DNA of 64,000 nucleotides. Origin: Adhaeribacter swui (lineage in GTDB: Bacteria > Bacteroidota > Bacteroidia > Cytophagales > Hymenobacteraceae). A model generated the notes under the pieces. That model made no database searches. It was not told the DNA's origin and saw only the letters and a list, made by a program, of their open reading frames with translations. Shown here one piece after another: positions 1 through 8,720 of the stretch (positions are counted from its first letter, which is position 1; every line of letters begins with the position of its first letter). The DNA is taken from the NCBI RefSeq assembly GCF_014217805.1, contig NZ_CP055156.1, positions 5,090,585 through 5,154,584 on the forward strand, written 5' to 3'. A program made the translations under genes and the position numbers.

Positions 1-37
1 TAAAAATACAGGATGTGTAGTTATAATTACCTAAAGC

Positions 38-1282
38 TTAATTATTTTGGTTGGCGGCCATGGCTTTGCCCGCCAGAAAAGCTGTAGTCCAGGCCGCCTG
101 AAAGTTAAAGCCCCCGGTTACCCCATCAATATCCAGAACTTCGCCGGCAAAATATAAGCCCGGAATTTTCAGGCTCTCCTGGGTTGTTGGGTTTACTTCT
201 TTTAAATCCACGCCGCCGCAGGTAACAAATTCTTCTTTAAACGTAGTTTTACCTTTAACCGGAAAAGGTGCCCGGAGCAGGAACTCCACTAATTTGTTTT
301 GATTTTTAGCCGGCAACTCAGCCCACTTTATTTGGTCGGTTATGCCGGCCAAAGCGGTTAAAGCTTTCCAGAGGCGTTGGGGCAAATTAAATAAAGCATG
401 GCTGGTTACCTGCCGACGGGCATACTCTTGCCGGTATTGCAGCAAAGCCTCCCGCAACGATTCTTCGGTATGGTCGGGAACCCAGTTGATTAAGGCCGTA
501 AATTGATAATTTAATTGCTGTAACACCCGGGCGCCCCAGGCCGAAAGTTTCAGTACGGCCGGGCCGCTAAAGCCCCAGTGCGTAATCAACAAAGGCCCTT
601 CATTTTCCAGATTCTGCCCGCTGATTTTTACTTTGGCACGACCTACGGCCACTCCTGTTAAATCCCGTAAAGGCGATTCGGGCACATTAAACGTAAACAA
701 AGATGGAACCGGCTCCTGAATACGTAAACCTAAATCGCGTAACCATTGGTAACTTTCTATTTTGGGGGCACCGCCCGTGGTAATTAAAACTTTGTTGGCC
801 TTTAGGGTAGTGCCATTACTTAGCCTTAAGTGAAATTGCCCATCCGGTGTTGAACCTGGTAGTGTTATTTGTTCTACCCCCAAACTGGTTGTGATGTTAA
901 CGCCGGCTTTATGGGCTCCTTGCAGTAAACAATTAACAATAGTTTCGGAACTGTTACTCACCGGAAACATGCGGCCATCGGGCTCGGTGTGCAATTTAAC
1001 ACCCCGCGCATTAAACCAGGCAATGGTTTCGGGGGCGCCAAAGGTTTTAAACAAATTTTTTAAAAATTTACCTCCCCGGGGGTAATACTGCGCTAAGTGG
1101 TTGGGGTTTAAACAATAGTGCGTTACGTTACATCGTCCGCCGCCGGAAACCCGAACTTTGGAAAGTAGTTTGTTTGTTTTTTCGAGTAAAATTACTTTAG
1201 CGGTAGGGTTATTTTCGGCGCAGGTAATAGCCCCAAAAAAGCCTGCGGCCCCACCGCCAATCACTACAATGGTTTCTGTCAT
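38..1282 (-). CDS. HI0933-family FAD-dependent oxidoreductase (aminoacetone oxidase-like)
   Basis: Flavoprotein of the HI0933/YhiN family (TIGR00275), about 414 residues, the usual family length. The N-terminus has a Rossmann dinucleotide site (VVIGGGAAGFFGA, residues 6-18) followed by an acidic strand end (LLEK). The family motif SGGGRCNVTH lies near residue 46, and the C-terminal FAD-binding part reads YFAGEVLDIDGVTGGFNFQ. The substrate is not certain: the family is called aminoacetone oxidase-like, but the cellular role is poorly known. The protein has no signal peptide and should be cytosolic. It lies 33 bases downstream of the NAD(P)-binding protein gene on the same strand, so the two are probably co-transcribed. 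The family call is firm, the reaction is not. Confidence 0.9.
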   Translation of the reverse strand: MTETIVVIGGGAAGFFGAITCAENNPTAKVILLEKTNKLLSKVRVSGGGRCNVTHYCLNPNHLAQYYPRGGKFLKNLFKTFGAPETIAWFNARGVKLHTEPDGRMFPVSNSSETIVNCLLQGAHKAGVNITTSLGVEQITLPGSTPDGQFHLRLSNGTTLKANKVLITTGGAPKIESYQWLRDLGLRIQEPVPSLFTFNVPESPLRDLTGVAVGRAKVKISGQNLENEGPLLITHWGFSGPAVLKLSAWGARVLQQLNYQFTALINWVPDHTEESLREALLQYRQEYARRQVTSHALFNLPQRLWKALTALAGITDQIKWAELPAKNQNKLVEFLLRAPFPVKGKTTFKEEFVTCGGVDLKEVNPTTQESLKIPGLYFAGEVLDIDGVTGGFNFQAAWTTAFLAGKAMAANQNN

Positions 1283-1315
1283 TATATCGGTTAAAACCCG
1301 CTAATACAACGGAGC

Positions 1316-2134
1316 TTAAAAGAAAAACATAGGGTCCGGGTAAATAAATTCAAAGGTAAGCCGCGACTTTATTTTGGCGTTACAGATGATTTTAAAAGCA
1401 GGATTTACCGAAGATGCAAATTGCGGCGGTTCTAATTGCAAAGCCCGAGCTGCCGCTGTATAAAATTGCTGACGGGTAGGATGCTGATCGGCCGCGGCAT
1501 TAAAGGTATCGTTAAAGGTTTTTTGCGCGATTATTTGCGTGATCAGGCCAATACAATCTGATAAATGAATCAGGTTTACCGGCGATTCGGGTTGGGCTAC
1601 GCCGGTTTTACCCGCTAAAAACCGGCCCGGATGCCGGTTACCACCCACCAAACCGCCAAACCGTAGAATAGTAGTAGCGTGCTGAGTACTTTGTTTTAAA
1701 AGTTTTTCGGCCTGGTAAAGCGGACTTTCGGTATCTAGTGCTTCTAAATCTTCTTCCGTAACTACCCGGTTTACGTCGTGGTACACCGATGTAGAAGAAA
1801 CAAACAACACGTACTGAACAGACGAAGTTTGCATGGCCTGGTACAAACGCTGTATTTGCGGTAAGTAAAATTTTTCATGCCCGGCCCGAAGGCGCGGCGG
1901 AAAGCTGATGATTAAATAATCAGAATTTAAAAAACTTGTTAAGTCAGCGGTAGAAGATTCTTCAACCAGATTAATCAGGTAGGGTTGTATTTGTTTTTGC
2001 CGGAGTGTTTCCAGTTTCTCGGGCGTGGTGGTAGAGCCAGCTACCTGGTATCCTAAGTTAATAAGGTGTTCGGCTAAAGGTAAACCTAACCAACCGCAAC
2101 CCAAAATACTTACCCGTGCGCCAGAATTTTTCAT
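1316..2134 (-). CDS. SDR-family NAD(P)-binding protein (YeeZ-like)
   Basis: Extended short-chain dehydrogenase/nucleotide-sugar epimerase-like protein of 272 residues. The N-terminal nucleotide site is SILGCGWLGLPLAEHL, typical of the YeeZ subgroup, where the motif is GCGWLG rather than GxxGxxG. The SSTSVY stretch near residue 115 sits where SDR enzymes carry the catalytic Ser, but a clear YxxxK is not obvious, so catalysis is uncertain. Start is an ATG. It is probably the first gene of a two-gene operon with the HI0933-type flavoprotein downstream. Substrate unknown. Confidence 0.82.
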   Translation of the reverse strand: MKNSGARVSILGCGWLGLPLAEHLINLGYQVAGSTTTPEKLETLRQKQIQPYLINLVEESSTADLTSFLNSDYLIISFPPRLRAGHEKFYLPQIQRLYQAMQTSSVQYVLFVSSTSVYHDVNRVVTEEDLEALDTESPLYQAEKLLKQSTQHATTILRFGGLVGGNRHPGRFLAGKTGVAQPESPVNLIHLSDCIGLITQIIAQKTFNDTFNAAADQHPTRQQFYTAAARALQLEPPQFASSVNPAFKIICNAKIKSRLTFEFIYPDPMFFF

Positions 2135-2200
2135 AAATCAGTTTTCAGCTCCAAAATAAATTTATCCGGAGCAGAAAAACTAATTCAGTAAGTTTAAAGC

Positions 2201-2653
2201 TTAAACCACGGCTACCATGGGTTCTTCTTCGTCCAGGTAGCGGGTTTCCCAGCTTTGGAACCGGGTTATCTCGCTTTGGAAAGTAGTTACAAACCAGGCA
2301 ATCAGGCTTAAATCATCAGAATAACCAATCAAGGGCAAAAAATCCGGGATAATATCGATGGGTAAGAGTAAATACAGCAAAGTGGCTAAACCCAGAATTA
2401 AAGCCCGGTTGGGTATTTGCCGGTAAGAGCCGTTAATATAAGCCCGCACCAACCGGATGAAGGTGAAAAAGACTTCTTTCATTTGCGCAACCCCGCTTTT
2501 CGGACTTTTTACGTCGATTAACTTGTCGTAAGCTTCCTTTAAAAGCAGACCGATTTTTACGGGTTTACCCAGCAGCGTCGCAGCCCGTTTTACCAACATG
2601 TGAAAAATAGCTTTTTTAGAAATTTCTAAACCTTTATCCGATAATGTACTCAT
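2201..2653 (-). CDS. YkvA family protein (DUF1232)
   Basis: Small protein of 150 residues with the DUF1232/YkvA signature: a hydrophobic segment and the motif LLLPIDIIPDFLPLIGYSDD near residues 95-114. The family motif is Y-x-hydrophobic-P-x-D-h-h-P-D-x-h-P-x-h-G-x-x-D-D. It is probably membrane-associated through this segment. Its function is unknown in the family. The N-terminal half is helical and positively charged. Single gene on the minus strand, back to back with the DinB gene. Confidence 0.85.
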   Translation of the reverse strand: MSTLSDKGLEISKKAIFHMLVKRAATLLGKPVKIGLLLKEAYDKLIDVKSPKSGVAQMKEVFFTFIRLVRAYINGSYRQIPNRALILGLATLLYLLLPIDIIPDFLPLIGYSDDLSLIAWFVTTFQSEITRFQSWETRYLDEEEPMVAVV

Positions 2654-2793
2654 GGGCTTAAATTTTAAAATTTAGAGTATATACGATAATTTATGCGCCC
2701 GAGATAACCAATTGCCAGGTTACTATTTAGAATAAAATTTTGGGGCAAAAACCACAAACGCTTACATTTATTCCGGAACTAACCCTAAACCCT

Positions 2794-3312
2794 ATGATTG
2801 CCAAAGCGCCCTTAAACGAAGTAGCTGTTTTTGCCCAAAGATACCTGGTGCAAATTCCGGAAGGGGATATAATTCAGCGATTACAACAACAAGCCGCGGA
2901 GTTAAAAACCATACTCACAAATTTGCCCGACGAAAAATTAAACTACGCGTACGGCCCTGACAAATGGAGCATTAAAGAATTATTTGGCCACATGGTAGAT
3001 ACGGAACGTATTCTGGCTTACCGGGCCTTGTGCATTGCCCGCGGCGACCAACAAACGTTGCCGGGCTTTGACGAAAATGAATACGTAAACCACGCTTTTT
3101 TTAAAGAACGGGAATTTGCGAGTTTATGGCAGGAGTACGAGTGGCAAAGGTTGAGCAACATTACTTTGTTCAGCAGCTTTAACCAGCAAACTTTGCTCCG
3201 CGAAGGCATGGCTAATAATTCCCCGGTTACGGTGCGGGGTTTAATTACCATTATTGCGGCGCACGAGTTTCATCATATGCAAATTTTAAAGAATCGTTAT
3301 TTAACAGAATAA
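2794..3312 (+). CDS. DinB-family metalloprotein (DinB_2)
   Basis: Four-helix-bundle DinB/YfiT-like protein. Candidate metal-ligand histidines are in GHMVDTERIL and in AHEFHHMQIL, matching the His triad of the family. The open frame extends upstream to a TTG at 2740, but the ATG at 2794 gives MIAKAPLNEVAVFAQ, which matches where family members start, so this start was chosen (172 residues). Members are often thiol-dependent transferases or of unknown role, and the substrate cannot be told from sequence. A second DinB-like gene lies at 25301. Confidence 0.85.
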   Translation: MIAKAPLNEVAVFAQRYLVQIPEGDIIQRLQQQAAELKTILTNLPDEKLNYAYGPDKWSIKELFGHMVDTERILAYRALCIARGDQQTLPGFDENEYVNHAFFKEREFASLWQEYEWQRLSNITLFSSFNQQTLLREGMANNSPVTVRGLITIIAAHEFHHMQILKNRYLTE

Positions 3313-3336
3313 AATCTATAAGCTAAAGCATACAAG

Positions 3337-3828
3337 TTACAAAAATAAAACCATTTGCTCTTCGTGGTAATAAACGCCGGCGGGGGTTTTTAGGGCATTT
3401 TTTTCATGAGAAAACACCTCGAAACCAAAGCTTTGGTAGAGTTTTTTAGCTTTTACGTTGCTGGCAATTACGGTAAGGTAAATTTGTTCTAGGCCGGGTA
3501 AACGGCGGGCTTTGGCAATGGTGTTTTGTATCAAAATTTTACCGATACCCTGGCCTGCGTACGGTAAACCCACGTACATGCGGTACAACAAAGCTTTGTG
3601 GCGCATATTCGCAGAAGTTTCCCGTTCCATACTTACTACGCCCATTAACTCTTCGGTGGATGTAATTACTGCCAGCGTAAAGCTCTCGCTAGATCCCTCC
3701 GTAGGGAAATAAGTCCATAAATCATCCGCCGGGCTGGTCCGGAAACAATCCGGGTGGTCGCGTAAGCCTTGCAGGAAAAAGTTTTTGTAGTTAAGCGGTT
3801 TCTGTGACGTTAACTCTACTAAGCGCAT
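3337..3828 (-). CDS. GNAT-family N-acetyltransferase
   Basis: A 163-residue GNAT fold acetyltransferase. Motif A for acetyl-CoA binding is visible as VGLPYAGQGIGKILIQNT (Q-x-x-G-x-G type), followed by motif B-like LYQSFGFEVFSHEKNAL near the C-terminus. It should transfer an acetyl group from acetyl-CoA to an unknown amine. The gene is convergent with the DinB gene and lies downstream of the terminator that ends phoH transcription. No substrate hint comes from the neighbours. Confidence 0.88.
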   Translation of the reverse strand: MRLVELTSQKPLNYKNFFLQGLRDHPDCFRTSPADDLWTYFPTEGSSESFTLAVITSTEELMGVVSMERETSANMRHKALLYRMYVGLPYAGQGIGKILIQNTIAKARRLPGLEQIYLTVIASNVKAKKLYQSFGFEVFSHEKNALKTPAGVYYHEEQMVLFL

Positions 3829-3897
3829 AGGTTACTTCATTTTTTAAATTTTTGAGTATACGGTTTAAAATAAAGTTAATCTAACGCAGATTCAAGT

Positions 3898-3936
3898 AAA
3901 AAGGCGGCGCTGGTGCCATACCAACGCCGCCTTTTT
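3898..3936 (-). terminator. Rho-independent terminator downstream of the PhoH gene
   Basis: A 12-base perfect stem (AAAAAGGCGGCG at 3898-3909 with CGCCGCCTTTTT at 3925-3936) with an inner TGGT/ACCA pairing in the loop. Its A/T ends make it usable in both directions. It follows the PhoH stop by about 25 bases. Confidence 0.8.
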
Positions 3937-3961
3937 AGCTCGACTTGTTTGCTTCTGTAAG

Positions 3962-5341
3962 TTATAATAACTCGTTAGCCAGGTTTGCCAACTCCGACCG
4001 TTCGCCTTTTAGCAAAGTTATGTGGGCGTACAAGGGATGGTTTTTAGCCTTATCAATTAAATAAGATAACCCGTTACTTTGCGTGTCCAGGTAGGGGGTA
4101 TCTATCTGGTAAATATCGCCGGTAAACACAATTTTGGTGTTTTCGCCAGCCCGGGTAATAATGGTTTTTATTTCGTGGGGCGTTAGGTTCTGGGCTTCGT
4201 CCACGATAAAGAAAATATTTGATAAACTCCTGCCGCGGATATAAGCCAGCGGCGTAATTACCAGCTTTTCCTGTTCGGTTAATTCTCTTATTTTCTGATG
4301 TTCTTTGCTGGTTTCGGCAAACTGGTTCGAGATAAATTTTAAATTATCCCAGAGCGGCTCCATGTACGGGTTTATTTTGGATTTAATATCGCCGGGCAAA
4401 AAGCCAATATCGCGGTTACTCAGCGGCACAATGGGACGCGCCAGATAAATTTGTTTGTAATTCCGGCGTTGTTCTATCGCCCCGGCCAATGTCAGCAAAG
4501 TTTTACCGGTACCCGCCACGCCCTGAATGGTTACTAATTTTACCATGGGGTTCATGATGGCGTGCAAGGCAAAGGCCTGCTCGGCATTCCGGGGTTTTAT
4601 GCCGTAGCCGGTTAATTTATCTACCCGCTCCAGCCGCCGTTCTACGGGGTTATAATACGACAGTACCGAGGTTTTATAACTTTTTAGTATATAATAATGA
4701 TTATCCGGTGGTTCTTGTTTTAAAACTTCCAGGTTAGTGGATATTCCGGTTTCGTAAAGTTCGGTAATTAAATTAGCGGGTACGTTTTCGAGTAGGTCGT
4801 TGCCCGTATACAGGGCATTTACGTTTTGCACTTTGCCGGTTTCGTAATCTTCGGCAGGTAAATTTAAGGCCCGGGCTTTTAAACGTAGGTTAATGTCTTT
4901 GGTAACTAAAATTACTTTGGTACCGGGCATTTCGTGCTGTAACTGCAGTGCCGAATTTAAAATTTTGTGGTCGGCCTTTCTTTCATTAAAAACTTTTTCG
5001 GCGTCTACCGGCGAATCGTGTGTCATCAGTACCCGGAAATTGCCTTTGTTCTTCCCGCTTAAGGGCAGCCAATCCTGCAGCATATTTTCGTGCGACAACT
5101 GATCGATGAAGCGGATAAACTCGCGGGCTTCAAAGTTTTTTATATCATTGCCTTTTTTAAAATTATCCAGTTCTTCCAGAACCGTAATGGGTATGGCTAC
5201 GTCGTGCTCCTCAAAATGCTCTACGGCGCTGTGGTCGTACAGAATGACGGAGGTATCCAACACAAATACTTTTTTTACTTTGGCAGGTGCTTCCGTCTTT
5301 TTACGGGCAGGAGCTCTTTTGTTTTTTTGAATTTCGGTCAT
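3962..5341 (-). CDS. PIN domain plus PhoH-like ATPase
   Basis: A 459-residue protein with an N-terminal PIN nuclease domain (VFVLDTSVILYD, first acidic residue at about 29; second acidic patch LEELDNFKK) and a C-terminal PhoH ATPase domain. Walker A is GVAGTGKT at about 274-281 and Walker B is FFIVDEAQNL. This architecture (YlaK/PhoH2 type) is associated with RNA unwinding and cleavage. The longer frame begins at a TTG two codons upstream; the ATG at 5341 (MTEIQKNK) is preferred. A lysine-rich leader precedes the PIN domain. Both active-site sets look intact. Cytosolic. Confidence 0.93.
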   Translation of the reverse strand: MTEIQKNKRAPARKKTEAPAKVKKVFVLDTSVILYDHSAVEHFEEHDVAIPITVLEELDNFKKGNDIKNFEAREFIRFIDQLSHENMLQDWLPLSGKNKGNFRVLMTHDSPVDAEKVFNERKADHKILNSALQLQHEMPGTKVILVTKDINLRLKARALNLPAEDYETGKVQNVNALYTGNDLLENVPANLITELYETGISTNLEVLKQEPPDNHYYILKSYKTSVLSYYNPVERRLERVDKLTGYGIKPRNAEQAFALHAIMNPMVKLVTIQGVAGTGKTLLTLAGAIEQRRNYKQIYLARPIVPLSNRDIGFLPGDIKSKINPYMEPLWDNLKFISNQFAETSKEHQKIRELTEQEKLVITPLAYIRGRSLSNIFFIVDEAQNLTPHEIKTIITRAGENTKIVFTGDIYQIDTPYLDTQSNGLSYLIDKAKNHPLYAHITLLKGERSELANLANELL

Positions 5342-5715
5342 ACACAAGAAAGTAATGCGGGTAAATAGTATGGTAGTTTAGCCATTGTGGAGCGGAACTC
5401 CTAGTAAGTTAGCCGGAATATTTCTACGGGAAAAGATAAAAACCTGGTGTCGCAATTTGGGTTTTTGACTGGCCTTTTTACCTGGGCTTAAAAGCAAAGC
5501 CGCTGCAGTTAATTCTTTTTTTTTAGCGCTACCGCAACATTCTAAAGGCCAATAGTGTTATGAAATGAAAAGACTTCTTTAAAAATAAATCTCTTCTTTT
5601 TTCATAAACAAGTTAGCTCGGCGTTAAAAGTAAACAGAAACTTTAAGTTGCCTGGTAAATTACTTATATTACGCTAGTTAACCGGTACAAACGCCATCAT
5701 TTAAATTATAGCATC
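5342..5715. other. Gene-free divergent gap between the PhoH and YwqK-like genes
   Basis: About 370 bases upstream of two divergent genes. It must hold both promoters, but no clear Bacteroidota TTTG/TAnnTTTG pair was found. There is a T-run near 5519 and otherwise no repeat, hairpin or small ORF that can be supported. Confidence 0.5.
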
Positions 5716-6249
5716 ATGAACATTATACTCCGCCTCGGATTGCTGATACTATTGGGTTTGGCCATAAAGCCAACCGCGCAGGCGCAAATCCTCAAAAATG
5801 TATTTGGTAAAAATAAACTCAATAAAGAAAAAGAACACGTAGGCCGCTGGAACTACAAAGAAGATAAAAACGATCCGGATTTAATAACCAGTAAAGGCCG
5901 CTACAAAAACGGCAAGCAGGTAAAAAAATGGAAATACTTTTACCCCAACGGCCAGTTGTATTTGGTGGAAAAGTACGACTCTAAAAAAGACTTTCGGATT
6001 TTGAATGCGACTTATTACCACAGAAATGGCCAGATTGCGCACACTGGCAAAGCCGTACAGGAAAATACCAAAGATCGGATTCATTATTACTGGATTGGCG
6101 ACTGGAAGTACTATAACCCCGATGGTTCTTTACGCAAAACGGTAGTATACGAAAACGGTTGGCCCATTAAAGCCATTTACCCGGATGGCCACGAAGAAGC
6201 CGAAACGGCCGAACGTTACCAATCCGGGCCGCAGTTAAAGTCTTTGTAA
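5716..6249 (+). CDS. Secreted YwqK/MORN-like repeat protein
   Basis: A 177-residue protein with an N-terminal signal peptide (MNIILRLGLLILLGLAI, cleavage probably after AQAQ) and at least three MORN-like YwqK repeats of the form G-x-Y-K/R-N-G-x-x-x-x-x-W-x-Y-Y-x-x-N-G. Examples are KGRYKNGKQVKKWKYFYPNG, YYHRNGQIAH and WKYYNPDGSL. The family is often labelled YwqK antitoxin, but nothing here supports a toxin-antitoxin role: there is no partner gene and the protein is exported. A periplasmic or envelope repeat protein of unknown function is the safer reading. The membrane protein gene at 6307 follows after 57 bases. Confidence 0.75.
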   Translation: MNIILRLGLLILLGLAIKPTAQAQILKNVFGKNKLNKEKEHVGRWNYKEDKNDPDLITSKGRYKNGKQVKKWKYFYPNGQLYLVEKYDSKKDFRILNATYYHRNGQIAHTGKAVQENTKDRIHYYWIGDWKYYNPDGSLRKTVVYENGWPIKAIYPDGHEEAETAERYQSGPQLKSL

Positions 6250-6306
6250 ACCTTACAGCTTCTTTTTAATATTTTAGAAATTTAAAAAATTTAAAAATTT
6301 AGGGGA

Positions 6307-7032
6307 ATGCTTTATGTTCTGGGCGGCCTTAGCTTGTTGTTCTTGGTAGTTGCCTTTATTGTTACTGAAAGCAATGCCCCGTATCTTTTATCGGGCTATA
6401 ACACCTTATCCGAAGCCGATAAGAAAAAATTTTACTTAGCGGGTTATATTCCTTTTTTCCGCAAATTCCACATTTTCTTAGGCCTTTCGTTTTTTCTGAT
6501 TGGCTTGCTGGTACATACTTTTATCAGCGAAAATGCCGGAGGTGTTTTTGTGGGTGTTTACCCCATACTCGCTTACTTGTATTTTATCTGGAGTAGCCAA
6601 AAATTCAGTGGTAATGTTTTTGCCAAGCAAACCAAAGTAGGGCTGGTTATTGGTGTAGCGGCCTTAGCTTTTGTAATTGGTATTTTTGGCTTGGCTTTTA
6701 AGGAAAACCAGCTTTTAATTAATCCTCAATCTATTGAGCTAACCGGGGTGTACGGCGAGCTAATACCCATTTCTGACATAGAGTCGATTGCCTTAGTCGC
6801 GCAATTACCCGCTATTACCATCCGGAAGAATGGTTTTGCAGCGAGCTCCGTTCGGAAAGGGTATTTTGGCACCCGCGCGGGTAAAAAGGTAAAATTATTG
6901 ATGCATACGAAAAACCCGCCCTTTATTCAAATTACCAAAAAAAACGGGGAGCAGATATTCTTTGCAGCAAAAGATAAACCCAGCGATGAAATTTTTCGGG
7001 AGTTAAAAACCCGTTCGCCGCAATTGCCCTAG
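6307..7032 (+). CDS. DUF3784-like membrane protein with C-terminal PH-like region
   Basis: A 241-residue membrane protein. The first 130 residues hold about four hydrophobic segments and the DUF3784 signature LLSGYNTLSEADKKKFY between the first and second segments. The last 110 residues are soluble and beta-rich (ELTGVYGELIPISDIESIAL ... FFAAKDKPSDEIFRELK), resembling a bacterial PH domain of the YdbS/YvbH kind; this is inference from pattern only. It follows the YwqK-like gene by 57 bases and may share its transcript. Function unknown. Confidence 0.7.
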   Translation: MLYVLGGLSLLFLVVAFIVTESNAPYLLSGYNTLSEADKKKFYLAGYIPFFRKFHIFLGLSFFLIGLLVHTFISENAGGVFVGVYPILAYLYFIWSSQKFSGNVFAKQTKVGLVIGVAALAFVIGIFGLAFKENQLLINPQSIELTGVYGELIPISDIESIALVAQLPAITIRKNGFAASSVRKGYFGTRAGKKVKLLMHTKNPPFIQITKKNGEQIFFAAKDKPSDEIFRELKTRSPQLP

Positions 7033-7076
7033 CGCTAAGGATAAATTTAAATTTTTTAAAAATTCAGTTTGGTAAA

Positions 7077-7706
7077 CTAACTTAAAGTATAAAAATCTTC
7101 TTTTTCCTTTTCGTGCCACCGCAAATACCCGTGCAACACTAATTTTATAAGAATGCGGTAAGCGCGCCTTTTCGAAATATGGGCCAGCTTCATAAATTCC
7201 GGTAAGGTAATCCGCCGGTTATTTTTTAAATAATCCAGCACCTGATAATCGGGTTTATCCAGGTTTAAGGGGCGGGCCACTTCGCTTAAAGCTGCCTCGG
7301 TACTCTTTGCCGGCATTTCTAATTTACTGGTTTGCACACTTTGGTCTTTTACCCGTACGTAGTTGCGCCAGTCGTTTTCTTTTACCTGGGCCAGATGGGG
7401 TTTTTGGGTACTTTCGGGGATAATTACTTCCAGCACTAACCGGTTTTCTATTTCTACTTCGCGGTATTTTAGCAACAGTGGAGGTTTGCAGTAATGCCGG
7501 GCCGCCAGTTGCAACGTATGTTTTTCTTCTTCGGGGTCTACGCCGCTAATGGTACCGTTATCTTGCACCCCCACCAGAATAGTACCACCCCGGGTGTTGG
7601 CAAACGAAACCAAAGTACGGGCAATTTTATCCGGATGGGTAATATTTTTTTTAAAATCTAATTGCTCGTTTTCGCCAATCGCAATTAAACGCAACAAATC
7701 GTGCAT
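7077..7706 (-). CDS. AlbA_2/Schlafen-type ATP-binding protein with winged helix
   Basis: A 209-residue protein with an N-terminal AlbA_2 domain (ENEQLDFKKNI, then LVSFANTRGGTILVGVQDNG, then ISGVDPEEE, the typical order of the family) and a C-terminal winged-helix region (LPEFMKLAHISKRRAYRILI). Proteins of this kind are often called putative DNA-binding or transcriptional regulators. The longer ATPase/GHKL-like C-terminus seen in many relatives is absent, and the protein is complete as a short form. It follows the SDR gene by 38 bases on the same strand and may be co-transcribed. Confidence 0.82.
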   Translation of the reverse strand: MHDLLRLIAIGENEQLDFKKNITHPDKIARTLVSFANTRGGTILVGVQDNGTISGVDPEEEKHTLQLAARHYCKPPLLLKYREVEIENRLVLEVIIPESTQKPHLAQVKENDWRNYVRVKDQSVQTSKLEMPAKSTEAALSEVARPLNLDKPDYQVLDYLKNNRRITLPEFMKLAHISKRRAYRILIKLVLHGYLRWHEKEKEDFYTLS

Positions 7707-7744
7707 AGATAAACTTGTTTGTAAGCAGATGAGCCAGTACCTCG

Positions 7745-8581
7745 CTATAATTTAACTTGTTCGGCGCTTATACGCCATAACTCCTGCGCCAGACTTTTAT
7801 TATACGAAAGTAGGGATGATTTAACCGGCTTTTGATTTTTATAATAAAGGCCTGATTGCTGTTCTACCTCCGGCGAAGTAGCTAGGTAAATACTGGTGGC
7901 AGCGCCTTTTTCAGGCGTTTGCATGAATGGCCGCGCTACTTTAAAAAACCACTTTAACAAACCGCTGCCGGTTTGGCCAAAACTACTAGCAATTATGCCT
8001 GGGTGCATGGCATTCGCGGTTATGTTGGTACTGTTTAGTCGGCGTGCGAGTTCGTAAGTAAACAACACATTAGCCAGTTTGGAGTTGCAATAAGCTATAA
8101 AAGCGCTGTATTTTTGGGGGTTTACCGCAGCCTCCAAATCAATCTTCCCCATCCGGTGCGCCTCCGAAGATACGTTAATTATCCGGGCGGCGGGCGCTTC
8201 CTGCAGTAAATCCAATACCAGATTGGTTAACAGAAATGGCCCTAAATGATTGGTAGCCCAGGCCCGCTCAAACCCATCGGGGGTAAGTTCATACTCGCCG
8301 GGTAATATGCCGACATTATTAATTAATACATCTAACTGGCTGTACTTTTGGTGAATCGTATCGGCTAAGCGCCGCACCGCGTTAAGGTCCGATAAATCGC
8401 AGGGAATAAACTCGGCTTCGGCGGCTGGGGCTACCTGGTAAATATCCCGAATAGCCTGGTAACCGCGCCGTTCGTTCTGCGACACAATAATCAGGACATA
8501 TTGCTGCCTAGCTAACTCCAAAGCCGTGGCTTTCCCGATGCCGGAACTCGCGCCGGTAATTAAGGCTATTTTCTCACTCAT
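7745..8581 (-). CDS. SDR-family oxidoreductase (retinol dehydrogenase-like)
   Basis: A classical SDR of 278 residues. The cofactor site TGASSGIGKATA is at residues 9-20, followed by the structural motif NNVG (usual NNAG), catalytic Ser in INVSSEAHRMGK, and YCNSK as the YxxxK pair near residue 164. The sequence pattern (LTNLVLDLL, HPGIIASSFG) is that of the retinol-dehydrogenase/WWOX-like subgroup. It should use NADP(H) on a carbonyl or alcohol substrate that cannot be named. Co-oriented with the AlbA_2 gene downstream. Confidence 0.9.
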   Translation of the reverse strand: MSEKIALITGASSGIGKATALELARQQYVLIIVSQNERRGYQAIRDIYQVAPAAEAEFIPCDLSDLNAVRRLADTIHQKYSQLDVLINNVGILPGEYELTPDGFERAWATNHLGPFLLTNLVLDLLQEAPAARIINVSSEAHRMGKIDLEAAVNPQKYSAFIAYCNSKLANVLFTYELARRLNSTNITANAMHPGIIASSFGQTGSGLLKWFFKVARPFMQTPEKGAATSIYLATSPEVEQQSGLYYKNQKPVKSSLLSYNKSLAQELWRISAEQVKL

Positions 8582-8671
8582 GCTTTTATAAAAAAAATAC
8601 CTTGCCGAATGTTTAAAATTTTAAAAATTTGCTAAAACCGCTCGGCTTACGTTTATACGAGGCACAAAAAA

Positions 8672-8694
8672 AATGCGGGTTATTTACCCGCATT
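8672..8694 (-). terminator. Rho-independent terminator of the DUF3127 gene
   Basis: A 9-base perfect stem (AATGCGGGT 8672-8680 with ACCCGCATT 8686-8694) with a 5-base loop. On the minus strand it is followed by a run of eight T, 26 bases beyond the stop codon. Confidence 0.85.
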
Positions 8695-8720
8695 CTACTC
8701 ATAAACAGAACAAGACCTAC

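Noticed and set aside
891..1085. Plus-strand ORF of 64 residues inside the HI0933-type gene
   Set aside because: It lies fully within the clear minus-strand coding region and has no protein-like composition; a shadow frame.
5716..6249. YwqK-like gene as a toxin-antitoxin component
   Set aside because: The protein has a signal peptide and no partner toxin; repeat similarity alone does not support a TA system.
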